Shown piece by piece: positions 37,001 to 45,322 of a stretch of DNA of 64,000 nt; position 1 is the first letter of the stretch, and the number at the start of each line of letters is the position of its first letter. A program made the position numbers and the translations under genes. Source of the DNA: Methylorubrum thiocyanatum. Its GTDB lineage: Bacteria; Pseudomonadota; Alphaproteobacteria; Rhizobiales; Beijerinckiaceae. Where the stretch lies: contig JACJIB010000007.1 of the NCBI GenBank assembly GCA_014138645.1, forward strand, positions 186,001 through 250,000, given 5' to 3'. Below the pieces are notes generated by a model, which searched no databases, was not told the origin of the DNA, and saw nothing but the letters and a program-made list of their open reading frames with translations.

Positions 37001-40000
37001 GAGACGAGGCGGAGCGTGCCGCCGAGCCCGAGATTGCCGCCGACATTGATGAGGTCGTTGCCGCTTCCGCCGACGATGCCAGGACTCCCGAACTCGAACA
37101 GCGAGGTCGAACCGGGAGCGAGCGTGTAGTTGCCCGCCACCGTCAGTGTGCCCGGCGAATTGCCCGCCGAGACGGTGCCGCCGTTGACGATCACCGAGCC
37201 GGCCACTGTGCCGGACCCGTGCAGGGTGCCGCCGGCATTGACGGTGACGGTCGCGCTGTTGCCCGCCGTGTCGCCGAAGGTGCCGTTGATCGACAGCGTG
37301 CCGGCATTGATGGCGGCGGTGCCGGTGAAGGCGGCCGCCGGGCCGTTGCTTCCGGTGAGCGTCGTGATCCCTGCGCCGGACTGGTTCAGGGTGCCCGAGC
37401 CCGAGATGATTCCGGCGATGTCGAGCCGGTCCGAGCGGTTGAGCGTGAGCGTGCCGTTGGCCACCACGCCGCCGGGGATCGAGCCCGCCGTGCCGCCGTC
37501 GCCGACCTGCAGGGTGGCGCCGGCATTCACCGTGGTGCCGCCGCCGTAGCTGTTGGCGCCGGTCAGGACCACGCGGCCGGTGCCGCCCACGGTGAGGCCG
37601 CCGGGGCCGCTTACCGCGCCCGTCAGGGTGAGGCTCGCGTTCGAATTCGGCGTCAGCGTGCCGCCTGATGCGCCGAGGGTGACCGCACGGCTCGTGGTGA
37701 AATTCGCATTGGTCGCAAGCGCGCCGCCGCCGAAGCTCAGGCTTCCCGTTGCCGCCCCCAGATCGGCATCGTTGGAAACCGCGAGGACGCCGCCGTTCAG
37801 TGCGGTGCCGCCGGTATAGGTGTTGGTGCCCGAGAGCGTCAGTGTGCCGGCTCCGACCTTCGCCAGGGAAAGCGCGCCGCCGCCCGCCCCGTCCTGCAGC
37901 ACGATCCCGGCGGTGCTGCCGGAGCCCAACGTCAGGGTCGCCGCGGTGGCGGCGGCGTTCTGGATCACGCCGCCCTGTACCGGCAGGGCCGCGAGGTTGC
38001 CGACGCCGAGATCATTGCCCGAGAGGCTCACGGTGCCGGCATTGCTTAGGCTGGCGAGGTCGGCGAGCGCCCCGGTCAGGGTGAAGCTCGCTCCGGCCTC
38101 GTTGGTGACCGGCCCCGCGATGCGGCCCTGGGCCGTGACCGTGGCGCGGTTCGTGAGCGGTCCGTTGACGAAGCTGCCCGGACCGAGCGCGAGGCTGCCG
38201 CCGGTGACGATCACCGCACCGTTCAGCGTGCCGGTATTCGTCACCGTGCCCGCGGTGCTGGTCAGCTCCCCCGCCGTGCCGCGGTTGATGAAGCTTCCGG
38301 TGTTGGAGACCGGCCCGGTGAGCGTGCCGTCGTTGATCGTGGAACCGGCATTGCCCAGGCCGCCGCCGACCGTCCCGGCATTGGCGAAGGTCGCCCCGGC
38401 CTGCGTCGTCACCGCGGAGGCGAGCGCGCCGCCCGCCCCGAGCGTCAGCGTGCCGCCGGCCACGGTCGTCGTTCCGCCAAAGCTGCTCACCCCGGTCAGC
38501 GTCTGGCTGCCGCCGGAGAGCGTCAGGCCGCCCTCGCCCGTGATGCGGCCGGAAAACGTGCCGGACGCGTCCGTGAGGATCAGGCGGTTGGCGCCGAGCG
38601 CCACCGTGCCGGCCTGGCCCACGGCGGTGTCGCCGAGGCTTCGGATGAAGGTGACGTTGTCGGCGCGTCCCGCGAGGTCGAAGGTGGCGCCGCTCGCCAG
38701 GGCGATGCGGCTCGATGTGCCGATGGAGCCGGTGCCCGCCAGCGCCAGGGTGCCCGCCGCGATCACCGTCGCGCCAGTATAGCTGTTGGCGCCGGTCAGG
38801 GTCAGGGTGCCGAGCCCCGTCTTCGTCAGGCCGCCCGCGCCGACGAGCGGCCCATTGGCGGCCATCGCCACGCCCGGATCCGTCTGGATCGTGCCGCCGG
38901 CCTCGCCCAGGGTGATGGTGCGGCCCGTCGCGAGGGCGGCGGTGGCCCGCAGCGTGCCGCCGTTCAGCAGGACGCCGCCCGACGGCGCGCCGAGATTGGC
39001 ATCCGCGCTGACCGCGAGCGTGCCGCCCAGCACCTGCCACGGAGTTACGGCCGGCGTCGATCCGGTGAGCGTCCAGGTGCCGGCATCGACCTTCTGGAAC
39101 ACGCCGAAAGTCTGGTACTGCGCGCCGATCGCCGCGGCGGAGAAGCTCCCGTCGGCCCCGCCGCCGAGGATGAGCCGGTCGGCGGCGCTGAAGGCGGCAA
39201 CCGTCCCCTCGATCTGCGAGGTCGCGGTCAGGGTGAGGCTGTTGAGCCCGCCGGTGAAACGGATGGCGCGGCCGGTCTCCGTCGCGGCGGGGCCGGTGGC
39301 ACCGGTGCCGACGGTGATCGTGCCCGAATTGAGGATGTCGAGGCCGGCGCCGACGATCGCCGTCCCGCCCAAGCCTGCCTCCAGGACGCCCCCGCTGCCC
39401 GTGGCGCCGCTGGCCCCGGTGGCACCCGCCCCGCCGGTGATGGTCCCCGCATTGATCAGGGTGCCGCCGCCGGGGGCGAGGAGGCCGATCCCGCCGGCGC
39501 CGGTGCCGGTGCCGCCGGTTCCACCCGCGATGCGGCCGGCCGCGTCGTTGGTGAAGCGGGTCGCGCCTTCGAGCAGGAGGCCGGTGCCGCCGGTGCCGCC
39601 CGCCCCGGCGATGCCGTCGAAGTCGCTCGCGCCGGATCCGCCTTCTCCGAGCGTGCCGCCGGCCCCGCCCGCGCCGCCCCGGCCGCCGGCGATCAGCCCG
39701 GAATTGGTGAAGCCGTCCGTGCCGATCTGCGCCCCGATGCCGCCCTGCCCGCCCCGGCCGCCGGCCCCGCCCCGGCTCTCGTCGCCGAAGCCGCGCAGGC
39801 CGCCTTCGCCGCCCTGCCCTCCCTCGCCACCCAGCACCGTCCCGGCATTGCCGAGGGCGCTTCCGCCGCGCAGGAGCAGGCCGGTTCCGCCCGTGCCGCC
39901 GGCACCGCCGGCACCGCCACCGGAGGTATCGACCACGCCGGGCGGCCCTTCGAAGAGGCTGCTGGGCAAACCGCCGAAGCCGCCGGTGCCGCCTGCGCCG

Positions 40001-41193
40001 CCGGCCAGGATGCCGGTGTTGCTGAAGCCGGCCGCGCCGGTGAGCCCCACACCGAGTCCGCCGCGCCCGCCGGTGCCCCCCGTCCCTCCGGTGCCGCCGG
40101 TGGCGACCGGCGCGCCCGAGGGCCCGGTGATCTCCACGAAGCCGCGCGCCCCCTGGGCGCCGACCCCGCCGGTGCCGCCGGTGATGCTGCCGGCATTGGA
40201 CAGGCTCGCGCCGGCCGCTCCGGAGAGCCCCGCGCCGCCTTCGCCGGCCGCGCCGAGCATCGCCGGCGCGGACGGGCCGACGAAGTTGGAGACGCCGCCG
40301 GTGCCGCCGGCCCCGCCCGCGACCGTGCCGTCCGCCGCGTTGGTGAACAGGCTCGGGACGGTCAGGAGGACGCCGAGGCCGCCCGCGCCGCCGGCTCCGG
40401 CGGTGCCGGATTCGGCGCGCGTCGTCGCGCCGCCCGCGCCGCCGCCGCCGCCCAGGATCGCGCCGGCATTGGTGAAGGCCGCCGTTCCGGTGGTGCGCAG
40501 GCCGATGCCACCCTCGCCGCCCCCGCCGGCCGCATGCGCCTCGCCGCCCGCACCGCCGGCACCGCCCTGGAGGGTGGCGCCGGCCCGGTTGGTGCTCGTC
40601 CCCGCCCCGCCCGTGACGATCGCCCCCTCGCCGCCGGCCCCGCCGCCACCGCCGCCCTGGAAGCTCCCGGGCTGCGCGGTGTCGGAGTTCGCCGCGTTCC
40701 CGCCCCGGCCGCCATCGCCGCCGGTCAGCGTCCCCGCATTGTCGATCTGCGCTTGGCCCGCGACGCCGTTGCCGCTCGCGCCGCCGCCGCCGCCGCCCCC
40801 GCCGCTCGTGGAAAAGGCCGTCGCATCGCCGCCGTCGCCGCCGGTCGGCGCGCCGTCCGTGCCCGCGGTGCCGCCCGCGCCGCCGGGGCTCGCGACCAGC
40901 GGGCCGTCTCCGTCGGGGAAGGCGTAGCCGCTGCCGCCGGCCCCGCCGGCAAAGCCCGGCCCGCCGCCGCCGCCGCCTCCGCCCGCACCGGACGTCCCGA
41001 GATTGCCGTCGGGGTCGGCGCTGCCGGCGGGCGCGTCGGCACCGGGCCGGCCGTTGCCGAGCGTGCCGTCCGACGCGCGGCCGCCCGCGCCGCCAGCGGC
41101 GGACCATGCCGGCGCGCCCTGCAGCAACGCGGCGAGGACGGCGCTCCCGACGAAGACGGTCGTAAGCAGCGCATCGCGCTTATGCTGAGCCAT
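34099..41193 (-). CDS. Giant autotransporter with PATR repeats
   Basis: A surface protein of about 2364 residues secreted by the type V route. The signal peptide is MAQHKRDALLTTVFVGSAVL ending near APAWSAAGG. Roughly 600 residues of Gly/Ala-rich sequence follow with many GGAGGTGG turns. Then come numerous autotransporter-associated beta-strand (PATR) repeats of the type KTGLGTLTLTGANSYTG, forming a long beta-helix passenger. The last 300 or so residues are the translocator barrel, ending in the aromatic VRYAF. An internal stretch of about 200 residues is duplicated. Function is probably adhesion or biofilm, not shown. An ATG ten codons upstream is possible. Confidence 0.92.
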   Translation of the reverse strand: MAQHKRDALLTTVFVGSAVLAALLQGAPAWSAAGGAGGRASDGTLGNGRPGADAPAGSADPDGNLGTSGAGGGGGGGGPGFAGGAGGSGYAFPDGDGPLVASPGGAGGTAGTDGAPTGGDGGDATAFSTSGGGGGGGGASGNGVAGQAQIDNAGTLTGGDGGRGGNAANSDTAQPGSFQGGGGGGAGGEGAIVTGGAGTSTNRAGATLQGGAGGAGGEAHAAGGGGEGGIGLRTTGTAAFTNAGAILGGGGGAGGATTRAESGTAGAGGAGGLGVLLTVPSLFTNAADGTVAGGAGGTGGVSNFVGPSAPAMLGAAGEGGAGLSGAAGASLSNAGSITGGTGGVGAQGARGFVEITGPSGAPVATGGTGGTGGTGGRGGLGVGLTGAAGFSNTGILAGGAGGTGGFGGLPSSLFEGPPGVVDTSGGGAGGAGGTGGTGLLLRGGSALGNAGTVLGGEGGQGGEGGLRGFGDESRGGAGGRGGQGGIGAQIGTDGFTNSGLIAGGRGGAGGAGGTLGEGGSGASDFDGIAGAGGTGGTGLLLEGATRFTNDAAGRIAGGTGGTGTGAGGIGLLAPGGGTLINAGTITGGAGATGASGATGSGGVLEAGLGGTAIVGAGLDILNSGTITVGTGATGPAATETGRAIRFTGGLNSLTLTATSQIEGTVAAFSAADRLILGGGADGSFSAAAIGAQYQTFGVFQKVDAGTWTLTGSTPAVTPWQVLGGTLAVSADANLGAPSGGVLLNGGTLRATAALATGRTITLGEAGGTIQTDPGVAMAANGPLVGAGGLTKTGLGTLTLTGANSYTGATVIAAGTLALAGTGSIGTSSRIALASGATFDLAGRADNVTFIRSLGDTAVGQAGTVALGANRLILTDASGTFSGRITGEGGLTLSGGSQTLTGVSSFGGTTTVAGGTLTLGAGGALASAVTTQAGATFANAGTVGGGLGNAGSTINDGTLTGPVSNTGSFINRGTAGELTSTAGTVTNTGTLNGAVIVTGGSLALGPGSFVNGPLTNRATVTAQGRIAGPVTNEAGASFTLTGALADLASLSNAGTVSLSGNDLGVGNLAALPVQGGVIQNAAATAATLTLGSGSTAGIVLQDGAGGGALSLAKVGAGTLTLSGTNTYTGGTALNGGVLAVSNDADLGAATGSLSFGGGALATNANFTTSRAVTLGASGGTLTPNSNASLTLTGAVSGPGGLTVGGTGRVVLTGANSYGGGTTVNAGATLQVGDGGTAGSIPGGVVANGTLTLNRSDRLDIAGIISGSGTLNQSGAGITTLTGSNGPAAAFTGTAAINAGTLSINGTFGDTAGNSATVTVNAGGTLHGSGTVAGSVIVNGGTVSAGNSPGTLTVAGNYTLAPGSTSLFEFGSPGIVGGSGNDLINVGGNLGLGGTLRLVSATDATAAPVSGAYRLFNYGGTVSGAFDGITTPSAGTSALVYTDIPAQVNVLLTNGGQSVQFWDGADTTGATAGGQGGTGTWSAGGTNWTRLPGGQINDLWRSGVALFGGSTGTVTVAGAQAVQGLQFTVDGYRLGGTGTLTLTGDPFSTPSQSFVTVDSGVSATIATALTGQTGGIGLRKLGAGTLTLAGANTFTGTTTIEAGTLALASTGALASPVTTGAGGSFANAGTVSGGLTNAGSASNDGTLAGPVTNSGRFVNRGTAGALTSTAGTVTNTGTLNGAVIITGGSLALGPGSLVDGALANGATVTAQGRITGPVTNAAGARFTLAGALADLSALTNAGTVSLAGNSLGVGTLTGEGGAIQNGAATAATLTLGGGGSAGTVLQDGAGGGALALAKIGAGTLTLTGASSYSGGTRVAGGTLALGGAGAAGSGAIALESGTRLAFLGSGYSVENAIRLAGPAAATIDSGPGTVALSGPITGPGALEKAGLGTLVVSGTGTYTGATAVTAGILQVDGALTGSSILTVGPGAGLTGTGRVGALTVLSGGFVAPGNAANPTGTLTAQGPVVLGAGSTLATTLSLSAASRLVTPATATIAAGGILQITPSTLAYTTPVRLPILVASAGLTGQFTTIRFTAPVRGLQPSVGYDADSAYIQFGETEPGGPTEPGRDLTSAIASAQGLARDRFGAFVTQRVLGSVLTGFNQQISCGDCVSGFGMAGSYSVGAQGRKALTEELIAIGGFAYTGYDSGRVRVSGAPIFAGLLRYDPAGLGPARPFVDVGGLFAPSQNTTYSRGYTFGTMTGQGIGRVSSVGGSVFGRVGYVARLSAQDEVAAAVEYSRGWQYAGAYTEGLLAPNPYALVSRGGTDIINIAKLGGQYTHLFGTAIETQLNLGIAHGFGLKSGLNATVADVPFTTPIKDLTWAEYGARISYRVQQDLALDAFILGTLGPQPVGDTIHGGASVRYAF
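35757..36370 (-). repeat. Internal duplication of the autotransporter, copy 2
   Basis: This 614-base segment encodes about 205 residues (FANAGTVSGGLTNAGS, then GTLNGAVIITGGSLALGPG, ending TLTLTGASSYSGGT) that closely repeat those of 37810-38415. Long stretches are identical at DNA level, so the duplication or gene conversion is recent. Confidence 0.8.
37810..38415 (-). repeat. Internal duplication of the autotransporter, copy 1
   Basis: The partner of 35757-36370, about 2.05 kb away in the same gene (FANAGTVGGGLGNAGS, GTLNGAVIVTGGSLALGPG, TLTLSGTNTYTGGT). Both copies keep frame and order. Confidence 0.8.
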
Positions 41194-41799
41194 GCCCCCA
41201 ACCCCGTCCCGACCCTGTTTCAAGGCCGCGCCTCGAGCGCTTCGAGCCTTCCCGCACGCCGAATCATCCGGCCCTGCCCCGGCGGTTGTCCAATCGCAGG
41301 ACCGGTTCGAGCCTTATTTTCCAAATCGTCTCATGCATAGCCGGTGCTTCCACCGACGCTGCGGGCCCCTCGATTGCGCATCTCCGGCATAGGATCTGCG
41401 CGCAGCTGCAAGGACATCTTCCCGGTCGGAACAGACCCTTTGCAGAGGCAGATGATCCGGCGGCGCGATTGTAATTTGTTGTTCTGCCGCATGGTCTGCG
41501 TGAAAAGGATACCGCTTCGCAGAGCCGCCATGAAGCCGAACATTGCCGGCCGCGCCCGCCTTCCGCAGGTGCGTTTCGCCAAAAGGCTGCGATGTGTGGG
41601 ATTGTCGCAACAGAGTGGCGGGCGGGTGCGGCTGTTTACGGCTGGAAGGGGGAGCGGGCGGCGGGAAAAGACTTGCCGGCTTTGCCCGGCCGTGGTCCGC
41701 CGGCCCGGACAGCGCCGATGCGGGCAGGCTCCGGGCGCATGTCCGGCGCGCCGCGGACGGCGGCGTGCGCCCGATCGAACGAGAGGCGGGAGGGGGCGG
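41194..41799. other. Divergent promoter region of autotransporter and glycosyltransferase
   Basis: A 606-base region between divergent genes. 41290-41340 and 41470-41500 are relatively AT-rich and are the best places for promoters. An in-frame extension upstream of the glycosyltransferase start is open but Arg/Cys-rich and unlike coding sequence. No further gene seen. Confidence 0.45.
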
Positions 41800-43755
41800 A
41801 TGCCGACGATCGGCCTATGCATGATTGTCCGGGACGAGGCGCATGTCGTGGCGCGCTGCCTCGACAGCGTCCGCCCCCTCATCGACGCCGCCGTGATCGT
41901 CGATACCGGCTCCGAGGACGGAACGCCGGAGGTCGTGCGGGCCTGTCTCGCCCGCCACGGGATCCGCGGCTCGGTGGTGGAGCAGCCGTGGCGGGACTTC
42001 GCCCACAACCGCAGCGCGGCGCTCGCCCTGCTGCGGCAGGATCCGGGAATCGACTACGCCCTGGTGATCGACGCGGACGACCGGCTCGTCTTCGCGCCGG
42101 ATTTCGACCCGGCGGCCTTCAAGGCCGCGTTGGCGGCCGACCTCTACGACCTCGACATCCATCACGGGCCGACCGTGTACCGCCGGCCGCAACTGTTCTC
42201 GAACCGCCTCGCCTTCCGGTACCGGTCGGTCCTGCACGAGTTCCTCGATGTCCCGCCCGAGGCGCGCTCGCACGGCGTGGCGCCGGGACTGCACATCGTC
42301 TACGGCGGCGACGGGGCGCGCTCGCGCGAGCCCGGGAAATTCGCCCGGGACGCCGCCCTGCTCGAGGCGGCGCTGGCGGGCGAGGCCGATCCGTTCCTGC
42401 GCGCCCGCTACACCTTCTACCTCGCCCAAAGCCTGCGCGATGCCGGGCAGAATGAGCGGGCGATCGACGCCTATCTCCGGCGGGCCGAGCTCGGCTTCTG
42501 GGCGCAGGAGGTGTTCGAGAGCCTGCTCAATGCCGGCAAGCTGATGGCGCGCCGGGGCGCGCCGACGGAGGCGGTCCTGACGGTGCTCGACCGCGCGGCC
42601 GCGACCGTGCCGGAGCGGGTCGAGGCCCACCACGCCGCGGCCCTGATCTGCCGGCAGCGCGGCGAGTGGGCACAAGGCTACGCCGCCGCGCGGCAGGGGT
42701 TCGGCCGCCCGCGGCCGGCGGCGGGCCTGTTCCTCCAGCCCTGGATCTACGAGTTCGGGCTGCTCGATGAGTTCGCGGTCAACGCCTATTGGGCCGGCCA
42801 CGACATGGACTCCCTCGTTGCCTGCGCGATCATCCTGTCGCGGCCGCAGCTCGATCCGGAGACGCGCGAGCGGGTGCGCGCCAACCGCGATTACGCCTAC
42901 GACCGCCTGCGGGCGCGCGGCGCGCTCTGGACCGAGACCTTGAAGGACCGGACTCCGCGCATCGCCGTGGTGACGGCCTACCGCGCGGAGGATTCCGGGA
43001 CGCTGCGGCGCTGCATCGCCTCGGTCGCGGCCCAGACCGTGGCGGCGGACCACATCCTGATCGCCGAAGGCCCGCCGCGGGAGGAGCTGCAAGAGGGGCT
43101 GGACGCCCGCGTCGCCCAGCACATCCGTCTCGGCGCCGGGACGGGCGAGGCGGGGGACCGCGCCGCCTGGGCGGCCGGCGGCCTGCTCGCGGCTGCGCAG
43201 GGCTATACGGCGGTCTGCTTCCTCGATGCCGCAGGCTGGTACGACCCTGACCACATCGAGCACTGCCTCACGGCGGCCCTGCGCGTCGGGTTCGAGCGCT
43301 GCGGGATCGTCACGGCCACCCGCCGGCTCCGGCGCCCCGACCTGACGGTGATGCCGCTTGCCGACGAGGACCCGGATCGCTTCGTCGATGCCAGCGGCTA
43401 CCTCTTCCTGCCGGCGGGCTTCCGCCTGTTCGCCCACTGGGCGCTGACGCCCCGGCCGCTCGCCGAGATCGGCGACCGCGTCTTCCTGCTCGCCGCGCGG
43501 GCGAGCGGCCTGGCCATGGGCCGGACCCTCTCCGCGACGGTCAACGGCGTCGCCGCCTACGCGGCCGCGTATCAGGCCCTGGGCGAGACACCGCCCGCGG
43601 ACGCGCGGGAAAGGCCCGATCACGCCCGCTACCGGGCCTGGATCGAAGCCCTGCCGCCGGAGGCGATCGCCGCCCTCAGGGACCGGCTCGGCGCCGATCT
43701 GCGCGCCCTCTACCGGCCCGGTCCTTCAGACCGGGAGACCGGAGAGCTCCCATAG
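41800..43755 (+). CDS. Two-domain family 2 glycosyltransferase
   Basis: A 651-residue protein with two glycosyltransferase-like halves. The N-terminal GT2 domain is of the SunS/TPR-linked type: PTIGLCMIVRDEAHVVARCLDS, VIVDTGSEDGTPEV and the DxD-like YALVIDADDRLV. A helical, TPR-like middle follows (about 190-330; FYLAQSLRDAGQNERAIDAYLRRAELGFW). The C-terminal half starts RIAVVTAYRAEDSGTLRRCIASVAAQT, is again GT2-like, and has CFLDAAGWYDPDHI. GGGAGGGGG precedes the ATG. Its place opposite a giant autotransporter suggests surface-protein or surface-glycan glycosylation. Confidence 0.85.
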   Translation: MPTIGLCMIVRDEAHVVARCLDSVRPLIDAAVIVDTGSEDGTPEVVRACLARHGIRGSVVEQPWRDFAHNRSAALALLRQDPGIDYALVIDADDRLVFAPDFDPAAFKAALAADLYDLDIHHGPTVYRRPQLFSNRLAFRYRSVLHEFLDVPPEARSHGVAPGLHIVYGGDGARSREPGKFARDAALLEAALAGEADPFLRARYTFYLAQSLRDAGQNERAIDAYLRRAELGFWAQEVFESLLNAGKLMARRGAPTEAVLTVLDRAAATVPERVEAHHAAALICRQRGEWAQGYAAARQGFGRPRPAAGLFLQPWIYEFGLLDEFAVNAYWAGHDMDSLVACAIILSRPQLDPETRERVRANRDYAYDRLRARGALWTETLKDRTPRIAVVTAYRAEDSGTLRRCIASVAAQTVAADHILIAEGPPREELQEGLDARVAQHIRLGAGTGEAGDRAAWAAGGLLAAAQGYTAVCFLDAAGWYDPDHIEHCLTAALRVGFERCGIVTATRRLRRPDLTVMPLADEDPDRFVDASGYLFLPAGFRLFAHWALTPRPLAEIGDRVFLLAARASGLAMGRTLSATVNGVAAYAAAYQALGETPPADARERPDHARYRAWIEALPPEAIAALRDRLGADLRALYRPGPSDRETGELP

Positions 43756-43897
43756 AGCCGGCTTTTGCCGAGCACTTGCCGCTCCCGCGCGCAGGCCCGC
43801 CGTCGATTTGCAACAGTACCGGGAAAAGCTGTCCACACCGTTGCCGCCGCAGGTTTCGCGTCTACCATGGCGCGACTTTGCAATGGACCCCGCCGCG

Positions 43898-44602
43898 ATG
43901 AGTCTCGTCAGACGGATCTGTTTTGCCGGCTTCGTCGGCGGCCTCGCGCTCGGCCTGCCGGCCGGGGCGTCGGCCCAGCAGATCGGCGCGACGACGGTGG
44001 TGAAGAACGACGTCTCCCGCCTGAAGGGGACGCAGCGGAACCTGCTGGCCCAGGGCGACACGGTGTTCCGGGACGAGGCGGTGCAGACCGGCGCCGACAG
44101 CCTCGCCAAGATCGTCTTCCTCGATCAGACCAATCTCTCGATCGGGCCGAACGCGCGCATCGCGCTCAACCAGTACGTCTATTCGGAGGAGCGGCCGGCC
44201 GGGAAAGTGGCGCTCAACCTGTTGAAGGGCACCTACCGCTTCGTCACCGGCGACCTCGACAAGAAGGCCTACGAGATTAAGACGCCGGTGGCGACGATCG
44301 GCGTGCGCGGAACGGTGTTCGACGTCTGGACCACGGCTGGTCGGTCCGTCATCACCCTCGAAGAGGGCGAGATCCGGGTCTGCACCCGCAAGGCCAGCCC
44401 CCAGGCCTGCCTGACCCTCGATCAGCCCGGCGCCGTCGTCGTCACTGCGGGCGGCGTGAGCTCCGCTCCGCGCGGCTCCGGGACGCGCTTCAGCTTTGCC
44501 GGCTATTGCGGCGCCAATCCGGGCCTGTGCACGCCGACCCGCTTCGCGGAGGGCGGCGGGGTGCCCCAGCCGACTGCCTTCGCCGCCCTGTGCGGCCGCT
44601 GA
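43898..44602 (+). CDS. FecR-domain exported protein
   Basis: A 234-residue exported protein. The signal MSLVRRICFAGFVGGLALG ends ASA-QQI. The body is a FecR domain: NLLAQGDTVFRDEAVQTGADSLAKIVFLDQTNLSIGP, GTYRFVTGDL, and the hallmark IKTPVATIGVRGTVFDV, followed by a small Cys-containing tail. This beta-rich domain occurs in sigma-regulator FecR but also in stand-alone periplasmic proteins that accompany CHASE2 cyclases and large surface proteins, as here. A longer reading from 43883 is possible. Confidence 0.85.
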   Translation: MSLVRRICFAGFVGGLALGLPAGASAQQIGATTVVKNDVSRLKGTQRNLLAQGDTVFRDEAVQTGADSLAKIVFLDQTNLSIGPNARIALNQYVYSEERPAGKVALNLLKGTYRFVTGDLDKKAYEIKTPVATIGVRGTVFDVWTTAGRSVITLEEGEIRVCTRKASPQACLTLDQPGAVVVTAGGVSSAPRGSGTRFSFAGYCGANPGLCTPTRFAEGGGVPQPTAFAALCGR

Positions 44603-44631
44603 GATCGCACCCCCTCCGAGTTGCCTCCGTC

Positions 44632-44666
44632 CGCGGACGCGCTCCCTCTCAAGGGCAGCGTCCGCG
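44632..44666 (+). terminator. Terminator-like hairpin after the FecR gene
   Basis: CGCGGACG (44632-44639) pairs with CGTCCGCG (44659-44666), extended by CT/AG past a bulge, about 30 bases after the stop. No T-run follows. Confidence 0.4.
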
Positions 44667-44805
44667 CATGGTTCGGTGTCACGCCGGGGGCGAGGCGCCG
44701 GAAGAATCTGGAACGGGCCCGCTCACGGAGCATCAGGACGGGGCGCCGTCCTGGCGGCGGTTCAACGCTCTCGGTCGTCAGAGCGGGTGTGCCGGTCGCG
44801 GGCGG

Positions 44806-44916
44806 CTATGCCGCCCAGGCGAGGATCAGGACCCCGCTGAGGAACATGGCATAGGTCGCGAGCAGCGCGGAAATCTCACGGTGCTTCGAAACGACGGCGC
44901 GGGAGACGGACAGCAT
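44806..44916 (-). CDS. 36-residue single-span membrane protein
   Basis: A short frame that reads MLSVSRAVVSKHREISALL and then a hydrophobic segment (LATYAMFLSGVLILAWAA). It would be a cytosolic basic head with one membrane helix, a common small-protein layout. No strong ribosome site precedes the ATG. It lies isolated between the FecR and LysR genes. Real status is uncertain. Confidence 0.4.
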   Translation of the reverse strand: MLSVSRAVVSKHREISALLATYAMFLSGVLILAWAA

Positions 44917-45322
44917 GGCGGCGGATCAATCACGAGGTGACCGGATCAGGCTGATAGCCAAACCTTGACGGTTTTGGAGTGGCCGGCGCCCTGTTTTGCA
45001 AGAAAAGACGAAGTGTTGCGCGCCGGAGACTCGTTCGGCGGGTGGGGATGTCCCGGCGCGCCCGTACGGCCCTCGGATGCCGCTCCGGATTGCCGCGCCC
45101 GCCGCAAGCTCCGGCCGTGCCGCGCGCGCCACGGCGGTAGTCGAGAACCTTGCGAGAACCTTGCCCGCGGCTGATCGGCAAGGCCGCACCAAGAAGAGTG
45201 GGGGCAAGCGATGCGCGATCTGGATGCTCGCGTGCTTGCAAAGCGTTCACGGAGTGAGGTGTCATGCCTTCGCGCCTGTCCCGTGCACGCGACCCTTGTC
45301 GTGCTTCATCTCAGAACACCGC
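44917..45322. other. Upstream region of the LysR gene
   Basis: A 406-base gap. It contains an inverted repeat AAACC-TTGACGG-GGTTT-like segment near 44960-44980 and a TTGACG box that could be a -35, but no -10 that convinces. No coding frame stands out. Confidence 0.35.

Noticed and set aside
34063..37668. Very long open frame of 1201 codons opposite the autotransporter
   Set aside because: It is antisense to a gene with signal peptide, PATR repeats and barrel. Its composition (runs of Arg, Gly, Ala and Glu) is typical of the complement of a GC-rich coding strand.
38786..40927. Pro/Ala-rich open frame of 713 codons on the plus strand
   Set aside because: It is the complement of the Gly-rich passenger of the autotransporter; GGC and GCC repeats keep both strands open.
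41344..41799. Longer N-terminus for the glycosyltransferase
   Set aside because: The extra 150 residues are Arg/Cys-rich. The strong GGGAGGGGG site before the ATG at 41800 gives the normal GT2 start.
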